From an uncultured Ruminococcus sp. (GTDB lineage: Bacteria > Bacillota > Clostridia > Oscillospirales > Acutalibacteraceae): a DNA stretch of 42,450 nt. The stretch covers positions 1 through 42,450 of the forward strand of contig CAKSNZ010000015.1 of assembly GCA_934476515.1 (NCBI GenBank), read 5' to 3'. This document shows positions 14,745 to 21,463 of the stretch, piece by piece. Made by a program: the position numbers and the translations under genes. The notes below the pieces were generated by a model. That model ran no database searches, had not been told where the DNA came from, and worked only from the letters and a program-made list of their open reading frames with translations. Positions within the stretch are counted from its first letter, which is position 1, and every line of letters begins with the position of its first letter.

Positions 14745-16163
14745 TTAATTTTGTTCTTTATTTTTATTTCGGTCAGATAAAAAATCATGAATTTTTTCTT
14801 TCAAAAACATTATACCTATTGGTATTAATATAATTGCTAAAATAATCAAGAATGTCCATATAAATAATGGAAAGAAATTCGGACCATGGTGTAAAATTCC
14901 AAATATTATTGTTAATAATAAAGAAGATATTCCCAAAGCCATGCTAAACGATGTAAATGTAATTGTATAATCTGAGTTGAATTTATTGACTGCATAAATT
15001 ATTACGCTAAATATTGCAAATAGACAAATATTTAACCATAGCATTTTGCTTGATACTAAAACTTTAACTGTGCTGACAGGGTAATTTGCATATAGGACAG
15101 CAGAAGTTGGCATTTCACTTAAAAATCCATAATGAAACTTTTTTTGCATTATATTATAATCTTCATCATCAAAAGACACACCTAACTTTTCTTTTACTTT
15201 ATCCTTGTGGTTTCTAAAAATATCTACAAAGTTTGTTGCAGTGACTTTATATGTATTTTTACTTTCAAGAACATCTGTAAAATGATCATAGAATATATCT
15301 CCGATAGCTTCTTCAATTTCTTCATCAGAAAGAAAATCAGTCATATCAGTTTCTGATATATCATATTTATCTACAATCTCGTCACCCATTAAATCCATTA
15401 CTCGTTGTCCAAGTGAAAATTTAGAATCATTTTTATTAGAATAAACAACATCAAAATTACCTATATCTACATTAACAAAGAATTTTTCAATATTACTTTT
15501 GGTTATAAGATTTCTAACTGAAAAAATAGTACAGGTATTAAAAGCAAAAATAACAAGGAATAAAGATAAGAATATGGTTAAAGCGAGTCTTCTTTTACTA
15601 TAATCATAAACAAACTTCTCTTCTTTTTGCTTTTCAGTAGTTGTTTTAACATTAGATTTTTCCAAATTAGCCAGAATATCCGGTGCATAAGTTTCATAAT
15701 AATGTGCTGTTTTGTTTGTACTATTGGTTTCCTTATTCGTTTCTTTGTTATGCTCATTTGGATGGGTAGCATCATACTGTCTGTGTATCTCTGCTAATAA
15801 GAGTTTATCTAAATTTTCTTGATCAACTTTTTCAGAGGTATCAGTATCTTTACTGTCATCAATGCTAGGTTTTCCTACATTATCAGTTTCCTCATTGCTA
15901 CTAATATCAGCTTGTCTTACATCATCAGTTTCATCATTGTTATCAATGATAGTTTGTTTGATATTATCGGTTTCCACATTATCATCATTATTTGTTTTTT
16001 CCGATTCAGTAACCGGAATATTATATACAACTTCAACTTCTTGTTGTGGTTTTTCATTGTCTAAATTGGATTCTATCTTATTATCTTTAATAACAGGTGT
16101 TCCACATCTATTGCAAAATTTTGCATTGTCAGATAGTCCTTTGCCGCATTTCCTACAAAATAT
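14745..16163 (-). CDS. Zinc-ribbon multi-pass membrane protein, ATA at the start position
   Basis: The frame encodes an N-terminal zinc ribbon (FCRKCGKGLSDNAKFCNRCG), an acidic linker rich in Asp/Asn/Thr (residues about 35-150), a first membrane helix near 195-215 (LALTIFLSLFLVIFAFNTCT), a roughly 150-residue outside region and three C-terminal membrane helices. A perfect GGAGGT (16170-16175) lies 6 bases before codon 16161-16163, which reads ATA, where sister genes have ATG-TTT-TG(C/T). The only conventional alternative is TTG 16220 with no ribosome binding site. Either ATA is used as a rare start or the gene has lost its start. It is the first gene of the zinc-ribbon cluster, 14 bases before the next. 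Function unknown. Confidence 0.65.
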   Translation of the reverse strand: MFCRKCGKGLSDNAKFCNRCGTPVIKDNKIESNLDNEKPQQEVEVVYNIPVTESEKTNNDDNVETDNIKQTIIDNNDETDDVRQADISSNEETDNVGKPSIDDSKDTDTSEKVDQENLDKLLLAEIHRQYDATHPNEHNKETNKETNSTNKTAHYYETYAPDILANLEKSNVKTTTEKQKEEKFVYDYSKRRLALTIFLSLFLVIFAFNTCTIFSVRNLITKSNIEKFFVNVDIGNFDVVYSNKNDSKFSLGQRVMDLMGDEIVDKYDISETDMTDFLSDEEIEEAIGDIFYDHFTDVLESKNTYKVTATNFVDIFRNHKDKVKEKLGVSFDDEDYNIMQKKFHYGFLSEMPTSAVLYANYPVSTVKVLVSSKMLWLNICLFAIFSVIIYAVNKFNSDYTITFTSFSMALGISSLLLTIIFGILHHGPNFFPLFIWTFLIILAIILIPIGIMFLKEKIHDFLSDRNKNKEQN

Positions 16164-16330
16164 AGCAATACCTCCCAATATTTTTAATATTATTATAAAA
16201 TTATTATATAAAATAGTCAATAATAAATAGTGGAAATTTTTTATTTTGTTATTAATTAATGAAAATTATATGCAATTATCATGTAAAGAGGCAATGCCCA
16301 TTGAAAAATATGTATCGTCAATAAAATAAA

Positions 16331-16367
16331 AACGACCATCAGGAGCGATTGCTCTTGTATGGTCGTT
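16331..16367 (-). terminator. Rho-independent terminator of the cotJ operon
   Basis: AACGACCAT (16331-16339) pairs with ATGGTCGTT (16359-16367); inner bases CAGGAGC and GCTCTTG continue the stem with one bulge and a GATT loop. On the minus strand the stem is followed by TTTTTATTTTATTG. It lies 26 bases after the shortened cotJC stop. Confidence 0.85.
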
Positions 16368-16392
16368 ATTGCTTATATAGGGTTACTACTGT

Positions 16393-16815
16393 TTAGTTGA
16401 CCTTTTCATCTGCTGCCATATCTTCATGCAAGTCGGTTATTGCGTCACCTTTTACTTGCATTGACGCTGTTGTATATGGTGTACCATTTGCGTCACAAGG
16501 ATAAACACCGGTTGTATGGTCAACAAAATAAGCATCAAATCCAGCATCTTTTAATTGGTCTTCTGTTAAGTCTTTAGTTAGCTGATAAACAATAGTACCT
16601 ATCATTTCAAGGTGACCAAGTTCTTCTGTACCTATGTCGGTAAGTGTTGCTTGAAGTTCAGGGAACGGCATTGTGTACCTCTGACTTAAATATCTAAGTG
16701 ATGCACCGAGCTCACCATCAGGTCCCCCATATTGTGTAATAATGATTTTGGCAAGTTTTGGGTTAGTTTGTTTTATTCTGATAGGGTACTGAAGTCTTTT
16801 TTCATATACAAACAT
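16393..16815 (-). CDS. cotJC: Spore-coat protein CotJC (manganese-catalase family), C-terminally shortened
   Basis: The 140-residue protein starts MFVYEKRLQYPIRIKQTNPK and has the ferritin-like manganese-catalase blocks ITQYGGPDGELGASLRYLSQ and IGTEELGHLEMIG, whose glutamates and histidine bind the metals. Full CotJC proteins are about 190 residues and continue after DLHEDMAAEEKAR with another metal-binding helix. Here the frame ends at DLHEDMAADEKVN, so about 50 residues, including the last helix and its metal ligands, are missing. The stop is close to the terminator, suggesting a deletion. The start abuts the cotJB stop (TAAATG) with GGGAGGTG upstream. In B. subtilis CotJC forms part of the inner coat under sigma-E control. 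Confidence 0.85.
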   Translation of the reverse strand: MFVYEKRLQYPIRIKQTNPKLAKIIITQYGGPDGELGASLRYLSQRYTMPFPELQATLTDIGTEELGHLEMIGTIVYQLTKDLTEDQLKDAGFDAYFVDHTTGVYPCDANGTPYTTASMQVKGDAITDLHEDMAADEKVN

Positions 16816-17061
16816 TTACTGCACCTCCCAAGGCCAAGGCCCTTTTATCCATTGAACGGGACTATCGGCATCTTTACTCATTAGTGGACCGTATTCATCT
16901 TCAAATTTTTCTTTCAGTTTTACATATTTATCATTTAAGTCATCAAATTTAGCCATAGCATCTGTTGAGTCAGGGTGAGTGTCTAGAAAAAGTCTGATTT
17001 CAAACATTGCAAATGCTACCGAACTAAGTTTCTTAAGCAAAATATCTCTTTCAGTCATCAT
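16816..17061 (-). CDS. cotJB: Spore-coat protein CotJB
   Basis: From ATG 17061 the protein reads MMTERDILLKKLSSVAFAMF, then EIRLFLDTHPDSTDAMAKFD and a C-terminal GPLMSKDADSPVQWIKGPWP, the CotJB signature ending in GPWPWE. It is 81 residues long, normal for the family. The frame is open further upstream, but the upstream part lies inside cotJA and homologues begin at MTERD; AGGTGG lies about 6 bases before the ATG. The start overlaps the cotJA end by 11 bases and the stop touches cotJC, giving a tight three-gene operon. CotJB supports assembly of the CotJA-CotJC layer of the spore coat. Confidence 0.9.
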   Translation of the reverse strand: MMTERDILLKKLSSVAFAMFEIRLFLDTHPDSTDAMAKFDDLNDKYVKLKEKFEDEYGPLMSKDADSPVQWIKGPWPWEVQ

Positions 17062-17251
17062 TTTTGCCACCTGTACATTTAGAACCGAAAAATGGTTTGT
17101 GTAGGGTAGGGAACATTGTTCCTGCCTCAAAACCATGTGCTACTGAATAAAATTTTGGATTGTTGCTTTGATATGGCACATAAGCCATAGCTTCTGTATA
17201 ATCAGATGGTATTGGTGAGATACCATAACTCTTAAAAATTTCTTCTACCAA
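17051..17251 (-). CDS. cotJA: Spore-coat associated protein CotJA
   Basis: The 66-residue protein contains AMAYVPYQSNNPKFYSVAHG and FEAGTMFPTLHKPFFGSKC, the compact CotJA motif (AYVPxQ...Y...GFxxGTxFPxLxxPF). The start is TTG 17251 with AAGGAG 8 bases upstream; there is no ATG nearby, and TTG is plausible. CotJA associates with CotJC in the inner spore coat. It is the first gene of cotJABC and diverges from the SPFH gene at 17468. The upstream AT-rich region holds a possible sigma-E-like sequence (CATATTAT near 17295), but the fit is weak. Confidence 0.9.
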   Translation of the reverse strand: MVEEIFKSYGISPIPSDYTEAMAYVPYQSNNPKFYSVAHGFEAGTMFPTLHKPFFGSKCTGGKNDD

Positions 17252-17365
17252 TGTAATTCTCCTTTTTCTAAATTAAGTTCTTTAAAACTCATTTATATAA
17301 TATGATTAATATATTGGTATTGTGAATTAGAGAATTGATAAATTCTAAAAAAATATATATTATTT

Positions 17366-17406
17366 TGTAGAAAAGTATTTATTTTTTGTAGAATATACTG
17401 TATAAT
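17366..17406 (+). promoter_or_regulatory. Probable promoter of the SPFH operon
   Basis: A perfect -10 box TATAAT lies at 17401-17406, 62 bases before the SPFH start. No good -35 is seen at 17 bp; instead the decamer TTTTGTAGAA occurs twice (near 17365 and 17386), which could be an activator site. Confidence 0.4.
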
Positions 17407-17467
17407 GCTTATGTAAGTTGTAAACATTTATGTAATATATTATTTTAAAATTAAAAGGAGATTAATT

Positions 17468-18844
17468 ATGGGTCTTATAAAAGCTATTGCCGGTTCAGCA
17501 AGTGGTGTTATGGCTGACCAGTGGAAAGAGTTTTTCTACTGTGAGTCAATGCCAAAAGATGTACTGGTAACAAAGGGTGTTCACCGTACAGGTAAGCGTT
17601 CATCAAATACAAAGGGTACAGACAATGTTATTACTAACGGTTCAGTGTTAGCTGTTGCTGACGGTCAGTGTATGCTAATTGTTGAACAGGGTAAGGTAGT
17701 AGATATTTGTGCAGAACCGGGAGAATATATCTTTGATAGTATGACAGCTCCAAGTGTCTTTACAGGCGGCTTAGGTGCAGGTATCTTAGATACTTTTAGA
17801 GATATTGGTAAGCGTTTTACTTTTGGTGGCGATAAGCCTTCTGACCAAAGAATTTACTATATCAACACTAAGGAAATCCTTGAAAATAAGTTTGGTACAC
17901 CAAACCCAATTCCATTTAGGGTAGTTGATAAAAATATTGGTCTTGATGTTGATGTATCAGTTAGATGTAGTGGTGTTTACTCATACAAGATTGTAAACCC
18001 AATTCTATTCTATACAAATGTTTGTGGTAATGTTCAGGGCGACTATACTCGTGGTGAGATTGACTCTCAGCTAAAAACTGAGTTTATCTCAGCTTTACAA
18101 CCGGCATTTGCAAAGATTTCCGATATGCAGGTTCGTCCATCAGCACTACCGGCTCATGCTGAAGAACTTTCTGAGGCTATGAATACTGCCCTAACTGCAA
18201 AGTGGGCACAGTTAAGAGGTATTCAGGTAATTTCAATTGCTATGAATCCTATTACACTTCCACCTGAAGATGCCGAAATGATTAAACAGGCTCAGCGTAC
18301 TGCAGTTATGCGTGATCCTTCAATGGCAGCAGCAACATTAGTTGGTGCTCAAGCAGATGCTATGAAAGCAGCAGCAGAAAATGAAGCCGGTGCATTTACA
18401 GGCTTTTTGGGAATGGGTATGGCTCAACAGGCAGGTAACGCCGGTAATGTAAACGGTCTATTCCAAATGGGTCAGCAACAACAGGCTCAGCAGTATGCTC
18501 AACAACAAGCACAAATGCAACAGCCTCAGCAACCACAACCAACTCAGACACCACAACAAAGTGCCGGTGAAGACAGTTGGGTATGTTCTTGTGGTACTAC
18601 AAATACAAGCAAATTCTGTACAAATTGTGGTAATAAGAAGCCTGAGAATGACGGTTCATGGATTTGCTCTTGTGGTGCAAAGAACTTTGGTAAGTTCTGT
18701 ACTGAATGTGGTTCCAAGAAACCTGAAGAAAAGAAAACTTTCCGTTGTGATAAGTGTGGTTGGACACCTGCAGATCCAACAAGTCATCCAAAGTTCTGCC
18801 CTGAATGTGGGGATATTTTTGATGACAACGATATTGTAAAGTAA
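17468..18844 (+). CDS. ydjI: SPFH-domain protein with C-terminal zinc ribbons (YdjI-like)
   Basis: This 458-residue protein begins MGLIKAIAGSASGVMADQWK, typical of YdjI/virion-core-like SPFH proteins, with the SPFH core over residues about 30-270 (VSVRCSGVYSYKIVNPILFY, FAKISDMQVRPSALPAHAEE). A Gln-rich low-complexity linker (about 335-365) precedes two or three zinc ribbons (SWVCSCGTTNTSKFCTNCG, SWICSCGAKNFGKFCTECG, FRCDKCGWTPADPTSHPKFC). In B. subtilis YdjI acts with YdjG and YdjH at the membrane and recruits the phage-shock protein PspA during envelope stress; all three orthologue types occur here in one operon, without PspA in the window. AAAGGAG lies 9 bases before the ATG. The next gene follows after 31 bases. 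Confidence 0.85.
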   Translation: MGLIKAIAGSASGVMADQWKEFFYCESMPKDVLVTKGVHRTGKRSSNTKGTDNVITNGSVLAVADGQCMLIVEQGKVVDICAEPGEYIFDSMTAPSVFTGGLGAGILDTFRDIGKRFTFGGDKPSDQRIYYINTKEILENKFGTPNPIPFRVVDKNIGLDVDVSVRCSGVYSYKIVNPILFYTNVCGNVQGDYTRGEIDSQLKTEFISALQPAFAKISDMQVRPSALPAHAEELSEAMNTALTAKWAQLRGIQVISIAMNPITLPPEDAEMIKQAQRTAVMRDPSMAAATLVGAQADAMKAAAENEAGAFTGFLGMGMAQQAGNAGNVNGLFQMGQQQQAQQYAQQQAQMQQPQQPQPTQTPQQSAGEDSWVCSCGTTNTSKFCTNCGNKKPENDGSWICSCGAKNFGKFCTECGSKKPEEKKTFRCDKCGWTPADPTSHPKFCPECGDIFDDNDIVK

Positions 18845-18875
18845 TTTAAATAGATAATGTAGGAGAGTAGAATAT

Positions 18876-19958
18876 ATGGCAGATATGCTTGAGTATAAAT
18901 GTCCCTGCTGTGGTGGTGCAATTAACTTTGACAGTAAATTGCAGAAAATGAAGTGTCCTTATTGTGATACTGAGTTTGATATGGAAACTCTAAAGTCATA
19001 TGATGAGGACCTTAAGAAAAATGCACAGGACGATATGAATTGGGATAATTCCAATGAACAAACATTTACTGATGAAGAAACAGAAGGTATGTCAGTTTAT
19101 GTATGTAATTCTTGTGGTGGCGAAATTGTTGCCGATGAAAATACCGGTGCAACAAGTTGTCCCTATTGTGGCAACCCTGTTGTGTTAAAGGGTAGATTCT
19201 CAGGTGACCTAAAGCCTGATTATGTTATCCCGTTTAGACTAACTAAGGAAGATGCTATCAAGGCACTTTCTAAACATGTTAACAAGAAACTAGTTCCAAA
19301 AATCTTCAAGGACAAAAATCATATTGACCAAATTCGTGGTATGTATGTGCCATTTTGGTTATTTGATGCTGATACGGAGGCTCATATTCAGTACAAAGGT
19401 ACAAAGGTAAGACATTGGAGCGATAGTGACTATAATTACACAGAAACCAAATATTACCTAGTTGGCAGAGGTGGTAATGTTGGCTTTACTAATGTACCGG
19501 TTGACGGTTCAAGCCAAATGCCTGATGACCTTATGGAAAGTATCGAACCTTTTAACTTTGATGAAGCAGTAGATTTCCAAACTGCTTATTTAGCAGGTTA
19601 CCTTGCTGATAAGTATGATGTTACAAAGGAAAACAGTATTAACAGAGCTAATCAGAGAATTAAAAATACTACCGAACAGTTGTTTAGAGAAACTGCAAGT
19701 GAGTATTCTTCTCTAATGACACAGAGTTCAAGTGTGCAGTTCCAAAACGGTACTTCTAAATACGCATTGTATCCTGTTTGGATACTTAATACCTCTTGGA
19801 ATGGTCAAAATTTCTTATTTGCAATGAATGGTCAAACCGGTAAAATGGTTGGTGACCTACCTATTGATTGGGGTGCATTTTGGAGATATTTTGCCATTAT
19901 TGCAGGTTCTATAGCAGCAGTTATTATTATAATTGGTTTGCTATATAATTTACTGTAA
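18876..19958 (+). CDS. ydjG: TFIIB-type zinc-ribbon membrane protein (YdjG-like)
   Basis: This 360-residue protein has two zinc ribbons: residues about 8-32 (YKCPCCGGAINFDSKLQKMK, then CPYCDTEF) and about 75-105 (VYVCNSCGGEIVADENTGAT, then CPYCGNP). A central domain includes IRGMYVPFWLFDADTEAHIQ, and a C-terminal membrane helix covers residues about 335-358 (FAIIAGSIAAVIIIIGLLYN). This is the layout of YdjG, the partner of YdjH and YdjI. Zinc ribbons are inside and the tail is membrane-embedded. GGAGAG precedes ATG 18876. It lies between the SPFH and TPM genes with 12 bases to the latter, so the three are co-transcribed. Confidence 0.85.
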   Translation: MADMLEYKCPCCGGAINFDSKLQKMKCPYCDTEFDMETLKSYDEDLKKNAQDDMNWDNSNEQTFTDEETEGMSVYVCNSCGGEIVADENTGATSCPYCGNPVVLKGRFSGDLKPDYVIPFRLTKEDAIKALSKHVNKKLVPKIFKDKNHIDQIRGMYVPFWLFDADTEAHIQYKGTKVRHWSDSDYNYTETKYYLVGRGGNVGFTNVPVDGSSQMPDDLMESIEPFNFDEAVDFQTAYLAGYLADKYDVTKENSINRANQRIKNTTEQLFRETASEYSSLMTQSSSVQFQNGTSKYALYPVWILNTSWNGQNFLFAMNGQTGKMVGDLPIDWGAFWRYFAIIAGSIAAVIIIIGLLYNLL

Positions 19959-19970
19959 GGAGGTACTAAA

Positions 19971-20789
19971 ATGAAAAAGAGAGTTATTTCAATTATTTTT
20001 GCAATTTTTCTAGTGTTATTATCTGTACTTCCTGCTTTTGCCGAAAGTGAAGGTGCCAGTACATATGGTAGGCTTGTAGATAATGCAAAGCTACTATCAG
20101 AAGATGAATATAGTCAATTAAAGGAACACATTGACACTGTATCAGAAAAATATACATTTGATGTTGTTATTGTTACCGAAAAGTCTATTGGTGACAAAAC
20201 ACCTACAGAATATGCTGATGATTTCTTTGACTATAACGGTTATGGTGAGGGAGATAATCACGATGGTATTCTTTTCTTGCTAGATATGGAAAATAGAAAA
20301 TGGGCTATCAGTACAACAGGTGCCGGTATTCCATATTTCACAGACTATGGTCAAGAAAAAATTATGGATGATGTTAAGCCATACTTAAGTGATGGGGAAT
20401 ACTACGATGCTTTTGACACATTTGTTACAATGTGTGATGACTATATTAATACGGCTATAACTGATGAACCATATGATGTAAACAATCAGCCTAAGACTAT
20501 AATTCCAATATACTATATTATATTCGGTGGTGTAGGTATAGGTGCTTTAGTTGGTTTCATTGTTGTACTTGTTATGAAGTCAAAGCTAAAGTCTGTTCGT
20601 ATGCAACCATTAGCAAGTAGCTATGTTAAGAGTGGTTCATTTAATGTTACAGAACGCAGTGACCTTTACTTGTACCGTAATATAAGTAAAACTGCTAAAC
20701 CAAAGGATAATGATAGTAGCAGTGGTGGCTCTAGTACACATACTAGTTCATCAGGTACTTCTCATGGTGGTTCAAGTGGTAGCTTCTAA
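19971..20789 (+). CDS. ydjH: TPM-domain secreted/membrane protein (YdjH-like)
   Basis: This 272-residue protein starts with a signal peptide (MKKRVISIIFAIFLVLLSVL, cleavage near AFAES). The TPM (YgcG/TLP18.3) domain follows at residues about 30-160: GRLVDNAKLLSEDEYSQLKE, FDVVIVTEKSIGDKTPTEYA, DGILFLLDMENRKWAISTTG. A membrane helix (about 178-203) and a Ser/Gly-rich tail (SSGGSSTHTSSSGTSHGGSS) end it. TPM domains bind calcium and have been reported as phosphatases in plants; the bacterial role is in membrane stress complexes. AAGGAGG precedes the ATG. It is the last gene of the operon, followed by a terminator. Confidence 0.85.
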   Translation: MKKRVISIIFAIFLVLLSVLPAFAESEGASTYGRLVDNAKLLSEDEYSQLKEHIDTVSEKYTFDVVIVTEKSIGDKTPTEYADDFFDYNGYGEGDNHDGILFLLDMENRKWAISTTGAGIPYFTDYGQEKIMDDVKPYLSDGEYYDAFDTFVTMCDDYINTAITDEPYDVNNQPKTIIPIYYIIFGGVGIGALVGFIVVLVMKSKLKSVRMQPLASSYVKSGSFNVTERSDLYLYRNISKTAKPKDNDSSSGGSSTHTSSSGTSHGGSSGSF

Positions 20790-20804
20790 TTAAATAATTA
20801 TTAT

Positions 20805-20835
20805 AGAAAGGCAGTTTATACTGTCTTTCTTTTTT
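20805..20835 (+). terminator. Terminator of the SPFH-zinc ribbon-TPM operon
   Basis: AGAAAGGCAGT (20805-20815) pairs with ACTGTCTTTCT (20820-20830) with a TTAT loop and one G-U, followed by TTTTT. Confidence 0.85.
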
Positions 20836-20856
20836 ACAAATTTATGGCATAAAAAT

Positions 20857-20892
20857 ACCGACCTAACTAGACTGATTCTAACTTAGGTCGGT
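20857..20892. terminator. Bidirectional terminator between TPM and nrdG genes
   Basis: ACCGACCTAA (20857-20866) pairs with TTAGGTCGGT (20883-20892); TAGA/TCTA extends the stem inside. T-runs flank it on both strands (TTATTTTAATT on plus, ATTTTTATG on minus), so it can end nrdDG from the right. Confidence 0.75.
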
Positions 20893-20947
20893 TATTTTAA
20901 TTAAATTTGTTTTACATAGGGAGTGATTCTTAATCACTTATTAAAAA

Positions 20948-21463
20948 TTATACATTTTCTGCATCAATAGCTTTGTTCTCAGCTAAACTTTTTTTAACAT
21001 CAAGCAGTCGCTGATTTTTGCTACCTCTAAAGTGTAGCATTAAACTTCTTTCAGCAAGGATAAAGGGACCATCAACAAGATAGTCAACTTCCTCCAAAAG
21101 TTCTTTCCATTCAGGATGAGTGTCAAAGGAAGAAACCAGCTTTTCAAATGTATAACCTGTGTAACAGAAAACATTATATCCGTTTTCGTGACACATTTTA
21201 GCTAGTTTTGCAAGTGGCTTAGCTTGTGCAAATGGTTCACCACCGGAAAAGGTAAGTCCTTGAAGTAGTGGGTCTTTCTTAGCAGTATTGATTAACTTCT
21301 CGATTTCACAATCAAAACCACCCTCAAAGTCCCAAGTTTCAGGATTATGGCAACCCTCACAGTGGTGAGGGCAACCTTGTGTGAAAACTGTCATTCTAAT
21401 TCCGGGACCATCAACGATAGATTCCTTAATTACACCGGCAAGTCTGACTATATTGTCAGCCAT
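20948..21463 (-). CDS. nrdG: Anaerobic ribonucleoside-triphosphate reductase activating enzyme
   Basis: This 171-residue protein is a small radical-SAM enzyme: CPHHCEGC (residues 30-37) holds the three cysteines that bind the 4Fe-4S cluster, FSGGEPFAQ is the SAM-binding GGE motif, and ESIVDGPGIRMTVFTQG is the conserved N-terminus. It cleaves S-adenosylmethionine to make a glycyl radical on NrdD. ATG 21463 overlaps the nrdD stop by one base (TAATG), with GGAGG inside the nrdD end. C-terminal residues after LHFRGSKNQRLLDV are normal. The operon ends in the terminator at 20857-20892. Confidence 0.97.
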   Translation of the reverse strand: MADNIVRLAGVIKESIVDGPGIRMTVFTQGCPHHCEGCHNPETWDFEGGFDCEIEKLINTAKKDPLLQGLTFSGGEPFAQAKPLAKLAKMCHENGYNVFCYTGYTFEKLVSSFDTHPEWKELLEEVDYLVDGPFILAERSLMLHFRGSKNQRLLDVKKSLAENKAIDAENV

